DNA of 43,313 nucleotides from Gammaproteobacteria bacterium (lineage in GTDB: Bacteria; Pseudomonadota; Gammaproteobacteria; GCA-001735895): positions 1-43,313 of the forward strand of contig JAHEKJ010000018.1 of assembly GCA_024638385.1 (NCBI GenBank), written 5' to 3'. This document shows, one piece after another, positions 7,518 to 15,493 of this stretch. How positions within the stretch are numbered: the stretch's first letter is position 1; every line of letters starts with the position of its first letter. Under the pieces are notes generated by a model, which had not been told where the DNA came from, ran no database searches, and was given only the letters and a program-made list of their open reading frames with translations. The position numbers were made by a program, and so were the translations under genes.

Positions 7518-7976
7518 CGCCGCTTGGTTCAGGCCAATTCTCAAGTTGTCGCGCTAAGTTACTGATTTCGAGGCTGTCAACCGACTGGCCCGGCAAAACG
7601 GGTCGAAAAAACCCGAACTATTTCGCGGTTAATGCATCGAGATGGGTCTAGAATCTTCCTAACCGAGGGGTCGCCCCGGGCGTCGGCGCAGTGGCGAACG
7701 GCTGGACAATTCGCCACGCGCGGCCCGGAAAAAACGGAACGGCGACCCCCCATGGATAAAATCGAAGAGCGATAGCGAGAGTCCTACCGGGACACGAACG
7801 AACCGCGCCGCCGACCGAGCAGGCAGGACGGCGGGCGTCAGCCTCGCGCTGACGGGCGACGCCACGCGAAAAAACACTTCGCGGCGAGCCGTTTCCCCGG
7901 CCTGTGTCGAACGAAGCGCAGCTGCGACGGAGTGCAAGCGATTTCGCCGACGCTCTCGCGCGAGCAATGGGGTGAC
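7518..7976 (+). other. 459-bp intergenic region with structured leader
   Basis: No convincing gene lies between msrA and the TAXI receptor. The region contains a weak hairpin at 7599-7615, a TAGAAT -10-like hexamer at 7649-7654 without a good -35, and a rod-like RNA structure at 7667-7749 (listed separately). Further on there are two hairpins, at 7836-7854 (7-bp stem) and 7865-7883 (6-bp stem CGCGAA/TTCGCG). If transcription starts near 7661, the TAXI mRNA has a leader of about 315 nt, unusually long for this compact region. Confidence 0.5.
7667..7749 (+). ncRNA. Candidate structured RNA element (leader or riboswitch-like)
   Basis: The segment folds on paper into a nested rod. P1 is GGGGTCGCC at 7667-7675 pairing with 7741-7749 (9 bp). 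P2 is CCGGGC at 7676-7681 with 7723-7728 (6 bp). A 4-bp stem pairs 7686-7689 with 7718-7721. P4 is GTGGCGAA at 7691-7698 with 7710-7717 (8 bp) closing an 11-nt loop at 7699-7709. A conspicuous 12-nt one-sided bulge, AAAAAACGGAAC, lies at 7729-7740. That is 27 Watson-Crick pairs in 83 nt. It is not a terminator because no T-run follows. I find no match to the c-di-GMP-I, glycine, ZTP or SRP consensus from memory. Confidence 0.4.
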
Positions 7977-8981
7977 ATGCGGGCATTTCTGGCCATTTTG
8001 GGGATCTTTCTGACGACGGCCAATCCGGTCGCGGTCGCGGCGGCGCAGGATCTCGAGTTTTTTCGTATCGGCACCGGCGGGGTCGCCGGAACCTACTACC
8101 CGATCGGCGGCATGATCGCCCACGCCATCAGTAATCCGCCGGGTTCGCTCCCGTGCGAATCCGGCGGCAGTTGCGGACCTCCGGGGCTACTGGTCATCGC
8201 GCAATCGGCCAACGGTTCGGTCGCCAACGTGCGCGACATCCAGCACGGGGTACTCGAATCGGGATTCGTCCAGTCGGATATCGCCTACTGGGCCTACACC
8301 GGCAGTGGCACCTTCCGCGGGCATGCGCCGTACCGCGATCTGCGCAGCATCGCCAATCTCTACCCCGAGAGCATTCATATCGTCGTGCGCCGAAATTCGG
8401 ACATCCGCGGCGTGCGCGACCTCGTCGGCAAACGCGTCTCGCTCGACGAGCCCGGTTCGGGCACCTTGATCGACGCCAGGCTGGTGCTCGGCATGTACGG
8501 CATTTCGACGGACGATATCGATGCCGAGTACATGAAGCCCGACCTCGCGATCGAGCGCATCAAGCGCAATCAGCTCGACGCGTTTTTCTTTGTCGCCGGC
8601 TACCCGGCGCGGGCGGTTTCGGAACTGGCCAGCGATACCCGGGTCCGACTGCTGCCGATCGACGGTCCGGCAGCGGAACGGCTGACGGCTCGCTACCGCT
8701 TCTTCGCGCGCGATCATATTCCCGAGGGCATTTATCCGGGGATACCGCGCGTCGCGACGATCAGCGTCGGCGCGCAGTGGCTGGTGTCGGCGGCGGTCGA
8801 CCCCGAGCTGGTGTACTCGATCACGCGTGCGCTGTGGAATCGCAACTCGCGGCGCCTGCTCGACAACGGCCACGCCAAGGGCAGGGCGATCACCCTCGAG
8901 TCCGCGCTCGACGGGATCGCCGTGCCGCTGCATCCCGGCGCGCAGCGCTTTTACCGTGAAATCGGGCTGCTCGATGACTAG
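7977..8981 (+). CDS. TAXI-family TRAP solute-binding protein without adjacent permease
   Basis: This is a 334-residue periplasmic receptor. After a signal peptide (residues 1-24) comes the TAXI hallmark FRIGTGGVAGTYYPIGG. It continues with VAQS-type and NVRD strands (SANGSVANVRDIQHG) and SLDEPGSGTLIDARLVL, and ends in PLHPGAQRFYREIG, all shared with the second TAXI protein at 29368. An insertion with two cysteines, CESGGSC, near residue 60 may form a disulfide. ATG 7977 starts the signal peptide; an upstream GTG at 7932 is possible but poorer. The next gene, 39 bp downstream, is a membrane GGDEF-EAL protein rather than a permease. The receptor may therefore serve sensing, or may share the permease at 30527. 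Confidence 0.88.
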   Translation: MRAFLAILGIFLTTANPVAVAAAQDLEFFRIGTGGVAGTYYPIGGMIAHAISNPPGSLPCESGGSCGPPGLLVIAQSANGSVANVRDIQHGVLESGFVQSDIAYWAYTGSGTFRGHAPYRDLRSIANLYPESIHIVVRRNSDIRGVRDLVGKRVSLDEPGSGTLIDARLVLGMYGISTDDIDAEYMKPDLAIERIKRNQLDAFFFVAGYPARAVSELASDTRVRLLPIDGPAAERLTARYRFFARDHIPEGIYPGIPRVATISVGAQWLVSAAVDPELVYSITRALWNRNSRRLLDNGHAKGRAITLESALDGIAVPLHPGAQRFYREIGLLDD

Positions 8982-9020
8982 GCGAAGCGGCAATGCGATG
9001 CGCCGTTCGCGGAGGCCGGC

Positions 9021-11009
9021 GTGGTAAGCCTGCGCAACCACAAGCTGCTGGCACGGCCGATCATTTCGGTTGCCCTCGTCGCGCTGCTGCTGGTCACGAC
9101 GCTGGGCGTCATCGTCTACGTGCAGAAGACCCTGCTCGACATCGAGGAAGCCTTGCCGATCACGCTGTCGAAACAGGAGCGCGACATCCGCGAGCTGGTC
9201 AACGAAATGGGCCGGCTGGTCAACAGCATCGAATTCGCGCGCGCGAGTCAGTCGCCGGTCCAGGTTCGTATCGTGTTTCGGCAGACCGGCGAAATCGAAA
9301 AGAACCTGGTTGCCGTTCGCGACAATCACCGCTTCAACGACGTGCTCGGCGTATCGACGATTCACGCGATTCTCAACCCGGCGATCTACGACATTCGCAA
9401 CTGGCTGTCGCAAGGCATTTACAACTTCGAGCCGACCTCGGCGCAAACCCTGAAAATGGTCGAGCTGCGCGCCAAGCAGGCCTACGACGAGGCCGAAAGC
9501 CTGCTGTCCAAGGTCGGCAAGACCGCGACCGACGTGCTGACCGCGCAGGCCGGCCGGATCGAGGATTTCCGCGCCGTCATGATCATGACGCTGTTCGCGC
9601 TGACGCTGATGACGGTCGGGCTCGTGATGCTCGGCTTCCGCCTGCAACGCATCGTGCTGGCGCTGCGCGAGAGCGAGGAAAAGATCCGCTACCGCGCGAA
9701 CTACGACGGGTTGACGCACCTGCCCAATCGCACCAACTTCATCGAGCACCTGACCGAGTCGATTTCGCGCGGCCGCCGATTTCCGGGCAAGACGGCCTTG
9801 CTGTTCATCGACCTCGATCGCTTCAAGACCGTCAACGACACGCTCGGCCATGACATCGGCGACGAATTGATCAGGCAGGTTGCGGTCCGTATCTGCAAGG
9901 CCGTGCGCGAAACCGACGTCGTCTCCCGTCTCGGCGGCGACGAGTTCACGGTGTTGCTGCCGGACCTGCACGACGAACTGCACGCGTCGGTCGTCGCCAA
10001 GGCGATACTCGCGCGCCTGTCCGAACCGTTCATTCTCGACGGCCACGAAATTTACTCGAGCGCCAGCATCGGCATCACGATCAGTCCGCAGGACGGCGAG
10101 CAGGCGCCGACGCTGCTGAAAAACGCCGACATGGCGATGTACGAGGCCAAGTACCAGGGTCGCAATACGTTTCGCTACTTCACGTCGCAAATGACCGACC
10201 GCGCGCGCCATTTCCTGAGGCTCGACAAGGAAATGCGCCAGGCGCTGGCGCAGGACGAGTTGCAGGTCCGATTTCAACCGATCTACGAGCTGGCCGGCCG
10301 CCGGATGGTCGGTGTCGAGGCGCTGCTGCGCTGGCAACACCCGACCAAGGGGCTGATACTGCCCGCGGATTTCATCGACGTCGCCGAGGAAACCGGGCTG
10401 ATCGAGGATATCGGTCTGTGGGTGCTCAGGCGCGCCTGTTCGGACGCGATGAGCTGGCTCGACGGCGACGTACCGGATCAGTTTTACCTCGCGGTCAACA
10501 TCTCGATGCGCCAGTTCAAGGGCGGTTTCGACCGCAGTCAGTTGAGCCTGGTTCTCGCCGAGACCGGCTTCCCGGCGCGCAACCTGGTGCTCGAGATCAC
10601 CGAGTCGCTATTGATGGAGAACGACCGGCGTATCCGCAATGTACTCGCCGAGCTTCGCGACATGGGCGTGCGGCTCGCGGTCGACGATTTCGGCACCGGC
10701 TATTCGGCGTTGTCCTACCTGCGTGACTTCCCGGTCAATACGCTGAAAATCGACCGCTCCTTCGTGCACGAACTGGCCTCCAACCGCAGCGACCGGCGCC
10801 TGGTCGAGGCCATCATCACGATGGCCCACGGACTCGACCTGGTCACGATCGCCGAGGGCGTCGAAACCTCGGCCCAGGGCGTTATCCTCGCCGATCTGCA
10901 TTGCGACATGGTGCAGGGGAATTACTACAGCGAGCCGCTCGACGCGAGCGACGTGAGCGCGCTGGTGCGCGCCGGCTCGCGGCTGCTGCGGGCGGTGCCG
11001 GACGCCTAG
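9021..11009 (+). CDS. Membrane-bound GGDEF-EAL c-di-GMP enzyme with periplasmic sensor region
   Basis: The product has 662 residues. A first membrane helix (about 11-34), a periplasmic helical region (35-184) and a second helix (186-207) precede the GGDEF domain (about 225-385) and the EAL domain (about 405-655). GGDEF is intact at 305-309 with an inhibitory-site RETD at 296-299, exactly five residues upstream. The EAL signature GVEALLRW is at 431-438, with DDFGTGYS at 555-562 and EGVET at 612-616. Both synthesis and hydrolysis of c-di-GMP look possible. It starts with GTG 9021 behind GGAGG at 9011-9015 and follows the TAXI receptor by 39 bp, so the two are cotranscribed. The periplasmic region is a natural docking surface for the receptor. 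Confidence 0.93.
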   Translation: MVSLRNHKLLARPIISVALVALLLVTTLGVIVYVQKTLLDIEEALPITLSKQERDIRELVNEMGRLVNSIEFARASQSPVQVRIVFRQTGEIEKNLVAVRDNHRFNDVLGVSTIHAILNPAIYDIRNWLSQGIYNFEPTSAQTLKMVELRAKQAYDEAESLLSKVGKTATDVLTAQAGRIEDFRAVMIMTLFALTLMTVGLVMLGFRLQRIVLALRESEEKIRYRANYDGLTHLPNRTNFIEHLTESISRGRRFPGKTALLFIDLDRFKTVNDTLGHDIGDELIRQVAVRICKAVRETDVVSRLGGDEFTVLLPDLHDELHASVVAKAILARLSEPFILDGHEIYSSASIGITISPQDGEQAPTLLKNADMAMYEAKYQGRNTFRYFTSQMTDRARHFLRLDKEMRQALAQDELQVRFQPIYELAGRRMVGVEALLRWQHPTKGLILPADFIDVAEETGLIEDIGLWVLRRACSDAMSWLDGDVPDQFYLAVNISMRQFKGGFDRSQLSLVLAETGFPARNLVLEITESLLMENDRRIRNVLAELRDMGVRLAVDDFGTGYSALSYLRDFPVNTLKIDRSFVHELASNRSDRRLVEAIITMAHGLDLVTIAEGVETSAQGVILADLHCDMVQGNYYSEPLDASDVSALVRAGSRLLRAVPDA

Positions 11010-11090
11010 CCCGCCCCTCTGCGGCGGCGTGGTTTGCGCGCCTCGGGCAGCGGAGTAATATAACCGGATCTCGAGCCACAGGATCTCACG

Positions 11091-12395
11091 ATGGGTTGCC
11101 AGTATTTCGATCCGTGCGCCGGCGGCGCCGACAGCTTTACGATCGCGATTCCCAGGTACACCTTCGGTCGCGGCTGTCTCGCCGAGGCCGGCACGCGCGC
11201 GAGCGCGCTCGGCATGACGCGCGTCGGCCTGTTCACCGACCCGCATTTGCGCGACAGCGCCTACGTCGCGAGCGTCATCGAGGCCCTGGGGCAGGCCGGG
11301 CTGGACGTCGCGGTATTCGACGAGATCACGATCGAGGCCGACGACGCCAGCGTCGAGCGCGGCGCGCGCTTCGTCGCCGACGGCAATTTCGATGGCGTGG
11401 TCTCGGTCGGCGGCGGCTCGGTCATCGATACGGCCAAGGCGTCGATGCTCTATGGCCTGCATCCGGTCGAGGATTTCCTCGACTATTTCGCGCCGCCGCT
11501 CGGCGGCGGCAAGCCGATGCCGAACCGGTTGCTGCCGCATCTCGCCTGTCCGACGACGTCGGGCACCGGCTCGGAATGCACGTCGATCTCGGTATTGCGC
11601 ATCACCGAACTCGAGACCAAGTTCGTGCTCGCCAACCCGGTGCTGCTGGCGCACGAAGCGCTGGTAGATCCGGCCTGTTGCGACACGCTGCCGCCGAGGA
11701 TCGTCGCGTCGACCGGGTTCGACCTGCTGTGCCACGCGCTCGAATGCTACACGGCGAAGGCTTATACGCGCTGGGAGCGGCAGCCCGACCCGCGCAAGCG
11801 GCCGCTGATCCAGGGCGCCAACCCGTGGAGCGACCTGCCGGCGGCGCGCGCACTCGAGATCGTCGGTCAATATCTCGAGCGCGGGGTCGCCGACGCCGCC
11901 GACCACGAGGCGCGCGACCAGCTGATGTGGGGCGCGTCGCTCGCCGGCATGGCCTTCGGCAATACCGGCACCCACCTCGGGCACGCGCTATCCTATGGCG
12001 TGACCCACCTGATGCGCAATATTACGACCGACGATTACCCGGTCGCGGCGCCGTTCATCCCGCACGGCATCAGCGTGATCCTGTCGGCGCCGGCGATTTT
12101 CCGCTACACCGCCGAGGCGGCGCCCGAGCGCCACTACGAGGCGGCTCGATTCCTCGCCTGCGATCTCGCTGACGCGACGCCGGCCGACGCCGGCGAGGCG
12201 CTGGCCACGCGGCTCATCGGGTTGATGCGTAAAACCGGAGTGCCTGTCGGGCTGCAAGCCGTCGGCTTTGCTCCGGCAGACGTGCCGGCGCTGGCGGCGT
12301 CGTCGGCGCGACAGGTGCGCGCGATAAACAACGCGCCGCGCGAAACCAGCCGGGACGATATCGAGAACATCTACGCGGCGGCGATGAGTTATTGA
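11091..12395 (+). CDS. Iron-containing alcohol dehydrogenase, hydroxyacid-oxoacid transhydrogenase-like
   Basis: This 434-residue type III (iron) alcohol dehydrogenase is longer than the usual 380-390 residues. Its extra segment around residues 225-245 (TRWERQPDPRKRPLIQGANP) is typical of the ADHFE1/HOT subgroup. Members couple 4-hydroxybutyrate oxidation to 2-oxoglutarate reduction. The nucleotide motif GGGSVIDTAK is near 102-111 and the CPTTSGTGSE signature near 153-162. Metal-ligand strands FDLLCHALE, THLGHALSY and PHGISV are present. The ATG at 11091 follows an AGGA site. An upstream ATATAA-like -10 at 11056-11064 suggests its own promoter. A DddB-like role (3-hydroxypropionate or a related alcohol from DMSP) is conceivable given dddP 6 kb away, but the HOT subgroup fits better. 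Confidence 0.85.
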   Translation: MGCQYFDPCAGGADSFTIAIPRYTFGRGCLAEAGTRASALGMTRVGLFTDPHLRDSAYVASVIEALGQAGLDVAVFDEITIEADDASVERGARFVADGNFDGVVSVGGGSVIDTAKASMLYGLHPVEDFLDYFAPPLGGGKPMPNRLLPHLACPTTSGTGSECTSISVLRITELETKFVLANPVLLAHEALVDPACCDTLPPRIVASTGFDLLCHALECYTAKAYTRWERQPDPRKRPLIQGANPWSDLPAARALEIVGQYLERGVADAADHEARDQLMWGASLAGMAFGNTGTHLGHALSYGVTHLMRNITTDDYPVAAPFIPHGISVILSAPAIFRYTAEAAPERHYEAARFLACDLADATPADAGEALATRLIGLMRKTGVPVGLQAVGFAPADVPALAASSARQVRAINNAPRETSRDDIENIYAAAMSY

Positions 12396-12579
12396 GCGAT
12401 TCCCGCGATTGCGCCAGCAACGGCGCGAGGAACACGAAGCAGGCGATCAGGAACAGGACGCCGCCGGCGAGGCCGAGCGGGTCGCCGGCGCGGAGACTCG
12501 TCGCGATGAAGCACATCGCGGACACGACAAAAAGGACCCAGCCGCATAACTGGAAGCGGGTTTGACAGTGCTCGTTCAT
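12214..12579 (-). CDS. Small two-helix membrane protein, 3' end overlapping the dehydrogenase gene
   Basis: The first 65 residues look like a genuine small inner-membrane protein. A short polar N-terminus is followed by two hydrophobic helices (about residues 12-29 and 36-56) joined by SLRAGDPLG. The frame then runs on without a stop for 56 more codons of low-complexity arginine-rich sequence antisense to the last 182 bases of the dehydrogenase gene. That tail does not look like protein. Either the stop codon has been lost or the product carries a divergent tail. No function is recognised. It may share the AT-rich region at 12600-12690 with the gene at 12833. Confidence 0.4.
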   Translation of the reverse strand: MNEHCQTRFQLCGWVLFVVSAMCFIATSLRAGDPLGLAGGVLFLIACFVFLAPLLAQSRESLNNSSPPRRCSRYRPGWFRAARCLSRAPVAPTTPPAPARLPEQSRRLAARQALRFYASTR

Positions 12580-12599
12580 CGGCGCGTCCCGGCAGTTTC

Positions 12600-12690
12600 A
12601 ACCTTCGAATAGTAATTGTTTATCTATTTCGCGGTAAATCGATATTTATTTGATCAAATAGATTATTTTCATTTATGAATCGGTCGGGAC
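12600..12690. promoter_or_regulatory. AT-rich divergent promoter region with 14-bp palindrome
   Basis: This is the most AT-rich stretch near the class V enzyme gene. It contains the perfect palindrome TATTTGATCAAATA at 12647-12660 and several TATTT/TAATT runs. It lies between the reverse-strand small membrane protein gene and the gene at 12833, so it probably holds promoters for both. The TTTGATC core resembles the GATCAAA core in the dyads upstream of the gene at 14204, which could mean a common regulator. No precise -35/-10 pair is assigned. Confidence 0.4.
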
Positions 12691-12832
12691 GTCGAATCCT
12701 GCCGATCGGCGAATGCCGCGTTACAACGGCCGGTGCGGATGTTAGCATCGCGCATTCGACGCCGCCGGGGGCGACCGGGAAGCGCCGCGCCGATCGGGTC
12801 CCGCGCCACGACCGATATCCAGGAGAGAGTCG

Positions 12833-14110
12833 ATGTTCGAGCCCGATCTGATGCAGCAAATCCGCGACCGGTTTTGTCACGTCGACCACTGCCCGTTCCA
12901 GGGCGCGCGGATCTTTTTCGAGAACGCCGGCGGCTCGCTGACGCTGAAATCGGTGGTCGAGGTCAATACCGAACTCGCCGGCCTGCCCGATAACCAGGGC
13001 CGCGACAACCCGGCCTCGCGCGAACTGGCGCGCATCATCGACGCGGGACGGCACGACATGCGGTTGTTCCTCGGCGTCGCCGACGGCCCGGTGTTCACCG
13101 GCGAGAGCGGCACCGAGCTGCTGTTCCGGCTCGTGCGCGCGGCCGCGCTCGGCACGCCGTCCGGCGGCAACCTCGTCGGCAGCACGCTCGAACATCCGGC
13201 GACCGCGAGCGCGGGCAAACGCTGGGCCGCGATCGCGGGCAAGGAGTATCGAGCAGTGAAGCACGACGATGCCAGCGCGACGGTCAGCGCGCAGGACTAC
13301 GCGGCAGCGGTCGATAGCGACACCCGCGTCGCGACGATCATCCACACCAGCCCGGTCACCGGCATGGCGGTCGATGTCGAATCGATCGTGCGCGCGATCC
13401 GCGCTCGGTCGCCGGATTGCATCGTTATCCTCGACGGCATTCAACATGCCGCGCACGGCGGTCTCGATGTCGATGCCTACGATATCGATGGCTATGCGGT
13501 GTCGGCTTACAAGGTGTTTTCGCGCCACAACTACGGTTTCGCCTGGGTATCGCCGCGGCTTGCGACCCTGCCGCACGATCACCTCGACGGCATGCCGGCG
13601 GATTTCTGGGAGCTCGGCACGCGCGACACCTCGGCGTTCGCCTGCACCAGTCAGGTGGTCGAGTATTTCGACTGGCTCGGTTCGCATTTCACCGATGCCA
13701 CCGACCGGCGCGCGCGCATCGTCGCCGCCGGCGCCGCGATCCACGCGCACGAGCGCGACCTGATTGCGCTGATGATCGACGGCGACGGCGCCCGGCGCGG
13801 GCTGCGCGACCTGCCGGAGGTAACACTGATCGGCGGGCCCGACAACCCGGCCCGCGAGGGCCTGGTATCGATCGTCGTCGCCGGCCGGCCGTGCGCCGGG
13901 GTCGTCGGCGAACTCAACCGCCGCGGCGTTCGCACCCACGTGCGCAAGGCCGACTATTTCTCGGGCAATATCCTCGAGCCGCTGGGATTGCCGACCTGCA
14001 TCCGCGTGTCGCTCGGTCATTACAATACCGCCGAGGAGGTCCTGACCTTCCTGCGCGAGTTCGAATCGATCATCGCCGCGCCGCGCGCCGCCGCGAGCGG
14101 CGGCGCCTGA
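12833..14110 (+). CDS. Class V aminotransferase / cysteine desulfurase-like PLP enzyme
   Basis: This is a 425-residue fold-type I PLP enzyme. The N-terminal ENAGGS strand (residues 29-34) begins the substrate pocket. VILDGIQHAAHGGLDVD carries the aspartate that contacts the pyridine nitrogen. VSAYKVFSRHNYG carries the Schiff-base lysine. The C-terminal TCIRVSLGHYNTAEEV is typical of the SufS/isopenicillin-N-epimerase group. It could be an aminotransferase, a lyase or a desulfurase; the mobile catalytic cysteine region of SufS is not recognised. The ATG at 12833 is preceded by AGGAG at 12821-12825. The gene heads the run ending at 21933, with a 93-bp gap containing tandem dyads before the next gene, so it may be either the first operon gene or separately regulated. 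Confidence 0.82.
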   Translation: MFEPDLMQQIRDRFCHVDHCPFQGARIFFENAGGSLTLKSVVEVNTELAGLPDNQGRDNPASRELARIIDAGRHDMRLFLGVADGPVFTGESGTELLFRLVRAAALGTPSGGNLVGSTLEHPATASAGKRWAAIAGKEYRAVKHDDASATVSAQDYAAAVDSDTRVATIIHTSPVTGMAVDVESIVRAIRARSPDCIVILDGIQHAAHGGLDVDAYDIDGYAVSAYKVFSRHNYGFAWVSPRLATLPHDHLDGMPADFWELGTRDTSAFACTSQVVEYFDWLGSHFTDATDRRARIVAAGAAIHAHERDLIALMIDGDGARRGLRDLPEVTLIGGPDNPAREGLVSIVVAGRPCAGVVGELNRRGVRTHVRKADYFSGNILEPLGLPTCIRVSLGHYNTAEEVLTFLREFESIIAAPRAAASGGA

Positions 14111-14132
14111 CCCGCCGGTGCCTGACCGATAA

Positions 14133-14151
14133 TTTTTGTTCAGATCAAAAA
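14133..14151. promoter_or_regulatory. Operator-like dyad 1 upstream of the dddP gene run
   Basis: TTTTTGTTCAGATCAAAAA has 6-bp inverted arms (14133-14138 and 14146-14151) around a 7-bp centre. The same core, TCAGATCAAAAAC, recurs 46 bp downstream as part of dyad 2. A spacing of 46 bp is four to five helical turns, as expected for cooperative repressor or activator sites. Confidence 0.45.
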
Positions 14152-14179
14152 CGATGCATGATGACGGGCGGCAAGGTGG

Positions 14180-14196
14180 TTTTGGTCAGATCAAAA
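14180..14196. promoter_or_regulatory. Operator-like dyad 2 upstream of the dddP gene run
   Basis: TTTTGGTCAGATCAAAA has 5-bp arms (14180-14184 and 14192-14196). The inner TTGGT-N3-ATCAA is one base away from the TTGGT-N3-ACCAA pattern of PdhR/FCD-type GntR regulators. It ends only 7 bp before the ATG at 14204, so a protein bound here would block transcription or initiation of the downstream genes. No regulator gene lies adjacent. Confidence 0.45.
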
Positions 14197-14203
14197 ACTG
14201 GTG

Positions 14204-15493
14204 ATGCTTGAACAATCGGCACAGCGAGACAACGGTTCGCTCGCCCCGGAGCGCAGCGACGAGTTCCGTCCACTGCAGGTGATCGGCGCCGGACCGGCCG
14301 GGATCGGCCTGGTGCTGGCGCTGTGCAATCGCGTCGCCGCCGCCGGTTCGAGCCGCGGCGCCGAGCGGGAACTGCTCGAATCGCTCGTCGTTTTCGAAGC
14401 CGGTGACCGGCCCGGCGGCACCATGGACCGTTACCGCGTCAACGCCAACACGAGTTCGCACGACGTCGTCCAGGGCATCGCCGACGGGACCCCGTTCGTC
14501 GCCGTGCGTGACGCTTACCTCGCGCATCCCGATACGCAGGACGAATTGATCCCGTTGCCGCGCATCGGCGAGTTGATGGTCGACCCGCTGGCGCGCGCGC
14601 TGGCCGATTTTCTCGGCCCGCGGCTGCGCTGCGGCGTCGAAGTCGCGCGCATCGAGATCACGCCGCACGGCTTTACCAGTTTCGACGCGGACGGCGATGC
14701 GCTCGCGACGAGCCGCAACCTGTTGCTGTGCTGCGGCGCGCGCGACGAACCGCTGCCGGCGCTCTTGCCCTACCGCGACCGCTGGGAAGGCTCGGCGCGG
14801 TTCCTGATGCGCGATTCGCTCGACGATCTGCCCGCGGGCGACGGCCCGGTGGTCATCGTCGGCGCGTCGCACAGCGCGTTTTCCTGCGCCTGGCGCCTGC
14901 TGTACGACCCGTTGTTCGCCGATTTTGCCGCCGGCCGCGATATCCTGCTGCTGCAGCGGCGCGCGCGCATCAAGCTGCGCGGTACGCCCGAATTCGCCGC
15001 CGCGCACGGAATCGCCTACGACCCCGTCGACGACGTCTGCCCGGACAGCGGGCTGGTGTTTCGTAACGGCGGCTTGCGCAAGGACGCGAAGCAGCTCTAC
15101 CTGGATATCCGCGATGGCCGCGAAAACCGGGTCAGGCTCGAGCAGATCGGCGATATCGCCGACTGCGGCGAAACCTTCGCGCGGGCGGGGCTGATCCTGC
15201 AGGCGACCAACTTCGCACCGCGGCTGCCGCGCGTCGAGCGCGACGGCGTCGCGCTCACCCTCGGCCGGCCGACGCGGGACGGCGAGCTGCACGATCTCGA
15301 AGCCGATCGAATCGTGCCCGGACTCTACGGCATGGGACTCGGGTTGAATATCCTGCCGGGCGGCGCGCCGCGCGGCGAGCCGAGCTTCGACGGCGGCATA
15401 CACGGCTTCCAGTCGTACCCGCTCGCGGTCGCGCCGAGAATCGTCGATCGCCTGGTTGCCACGCTGGAGGGGAAAATTGGCCGTGAAAACTGA
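14204..15493 (+). CDS. FAD/NAD(P)-binding oxidoreductase with two Rossmann motifs
   Basis: This protein of about 429 residues resembles N-hydroxylating or Baeyer-Villiger-like flavoproteins. It has an FAD-binding VIGAGPAGIGL near residue 27, an acidic strand ending LVVFEAGDRPGG near 63-74, and a second dinucleotide site VVIVGASHSAFS near 217-228. The C-terminal GLYGMGLGLNILPGG looks like the third FAD contact. No FMO fingerprint is seen, so the reaction is unassigned; a monooxygenase acting on a small amine or sulfur compound would fit the neighbours. GTG 14201 directly precedes ATG 14204, and neither has a clear ribosome site. The 3' end overlaps the next gene by 17 bp, indicating translational coupling with the FAD/GcvT fusion. 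Confidence 0.75.
   Translation: MLEQSAQRDNGSLAPERSDEFRPLQVIGAGPAGIGLVLALCNRVAAAGSSRGAERELLESLVVFEAGDRPGGTMDRYRVNANTSSHDVVQGIADGTPFVAVRDAYLAHPDTQDELIPLPRIGELMVDPLARALADFLGPRLRCGVEVARIEITPHGFTSFDADGDALATSRNLLLCCGARDEPLPALLPYRDRWEGSARFLMRDSLDDLPAGDGPVVIVGASHSAFSCAWRLLYDPLFADFAAGRDILLLQRRARIKLRGTPEFAAAHGIAYDPVDDVCPDSGLVFRNGGLRKDAKQLYLDIRDGRENRVRLEQIGDIADCGETFARAGLILQATNFAPRLPRVERDGVALTLGRPTRDGELHDLEADRIVPGLYGMGLGLNILPGGAPRGEPSFDGGIHGFQSYPLAVAPRIVDRLVATLEGKIGREN

Noticed and set aside
7667-7749. c-di-GMP riboswitch ahead of a c-di-GMP enzyme
   Set aside because: The conserved GEMM features I know (the A-rich loop and GGGACGCAAAGCC-like segment) are absent, so the structure is reported as unassigned instead.
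8187-10340. Long open frame on the minus strand opposite the TAXI and GGDEF-EAL genes
   Set aside because: It lies antisense to two genes with clear domains, is arginine/glutamine-rich and low-complexity, and has no ribosome site or family features. Such frames are common opposite GC-rich genes.
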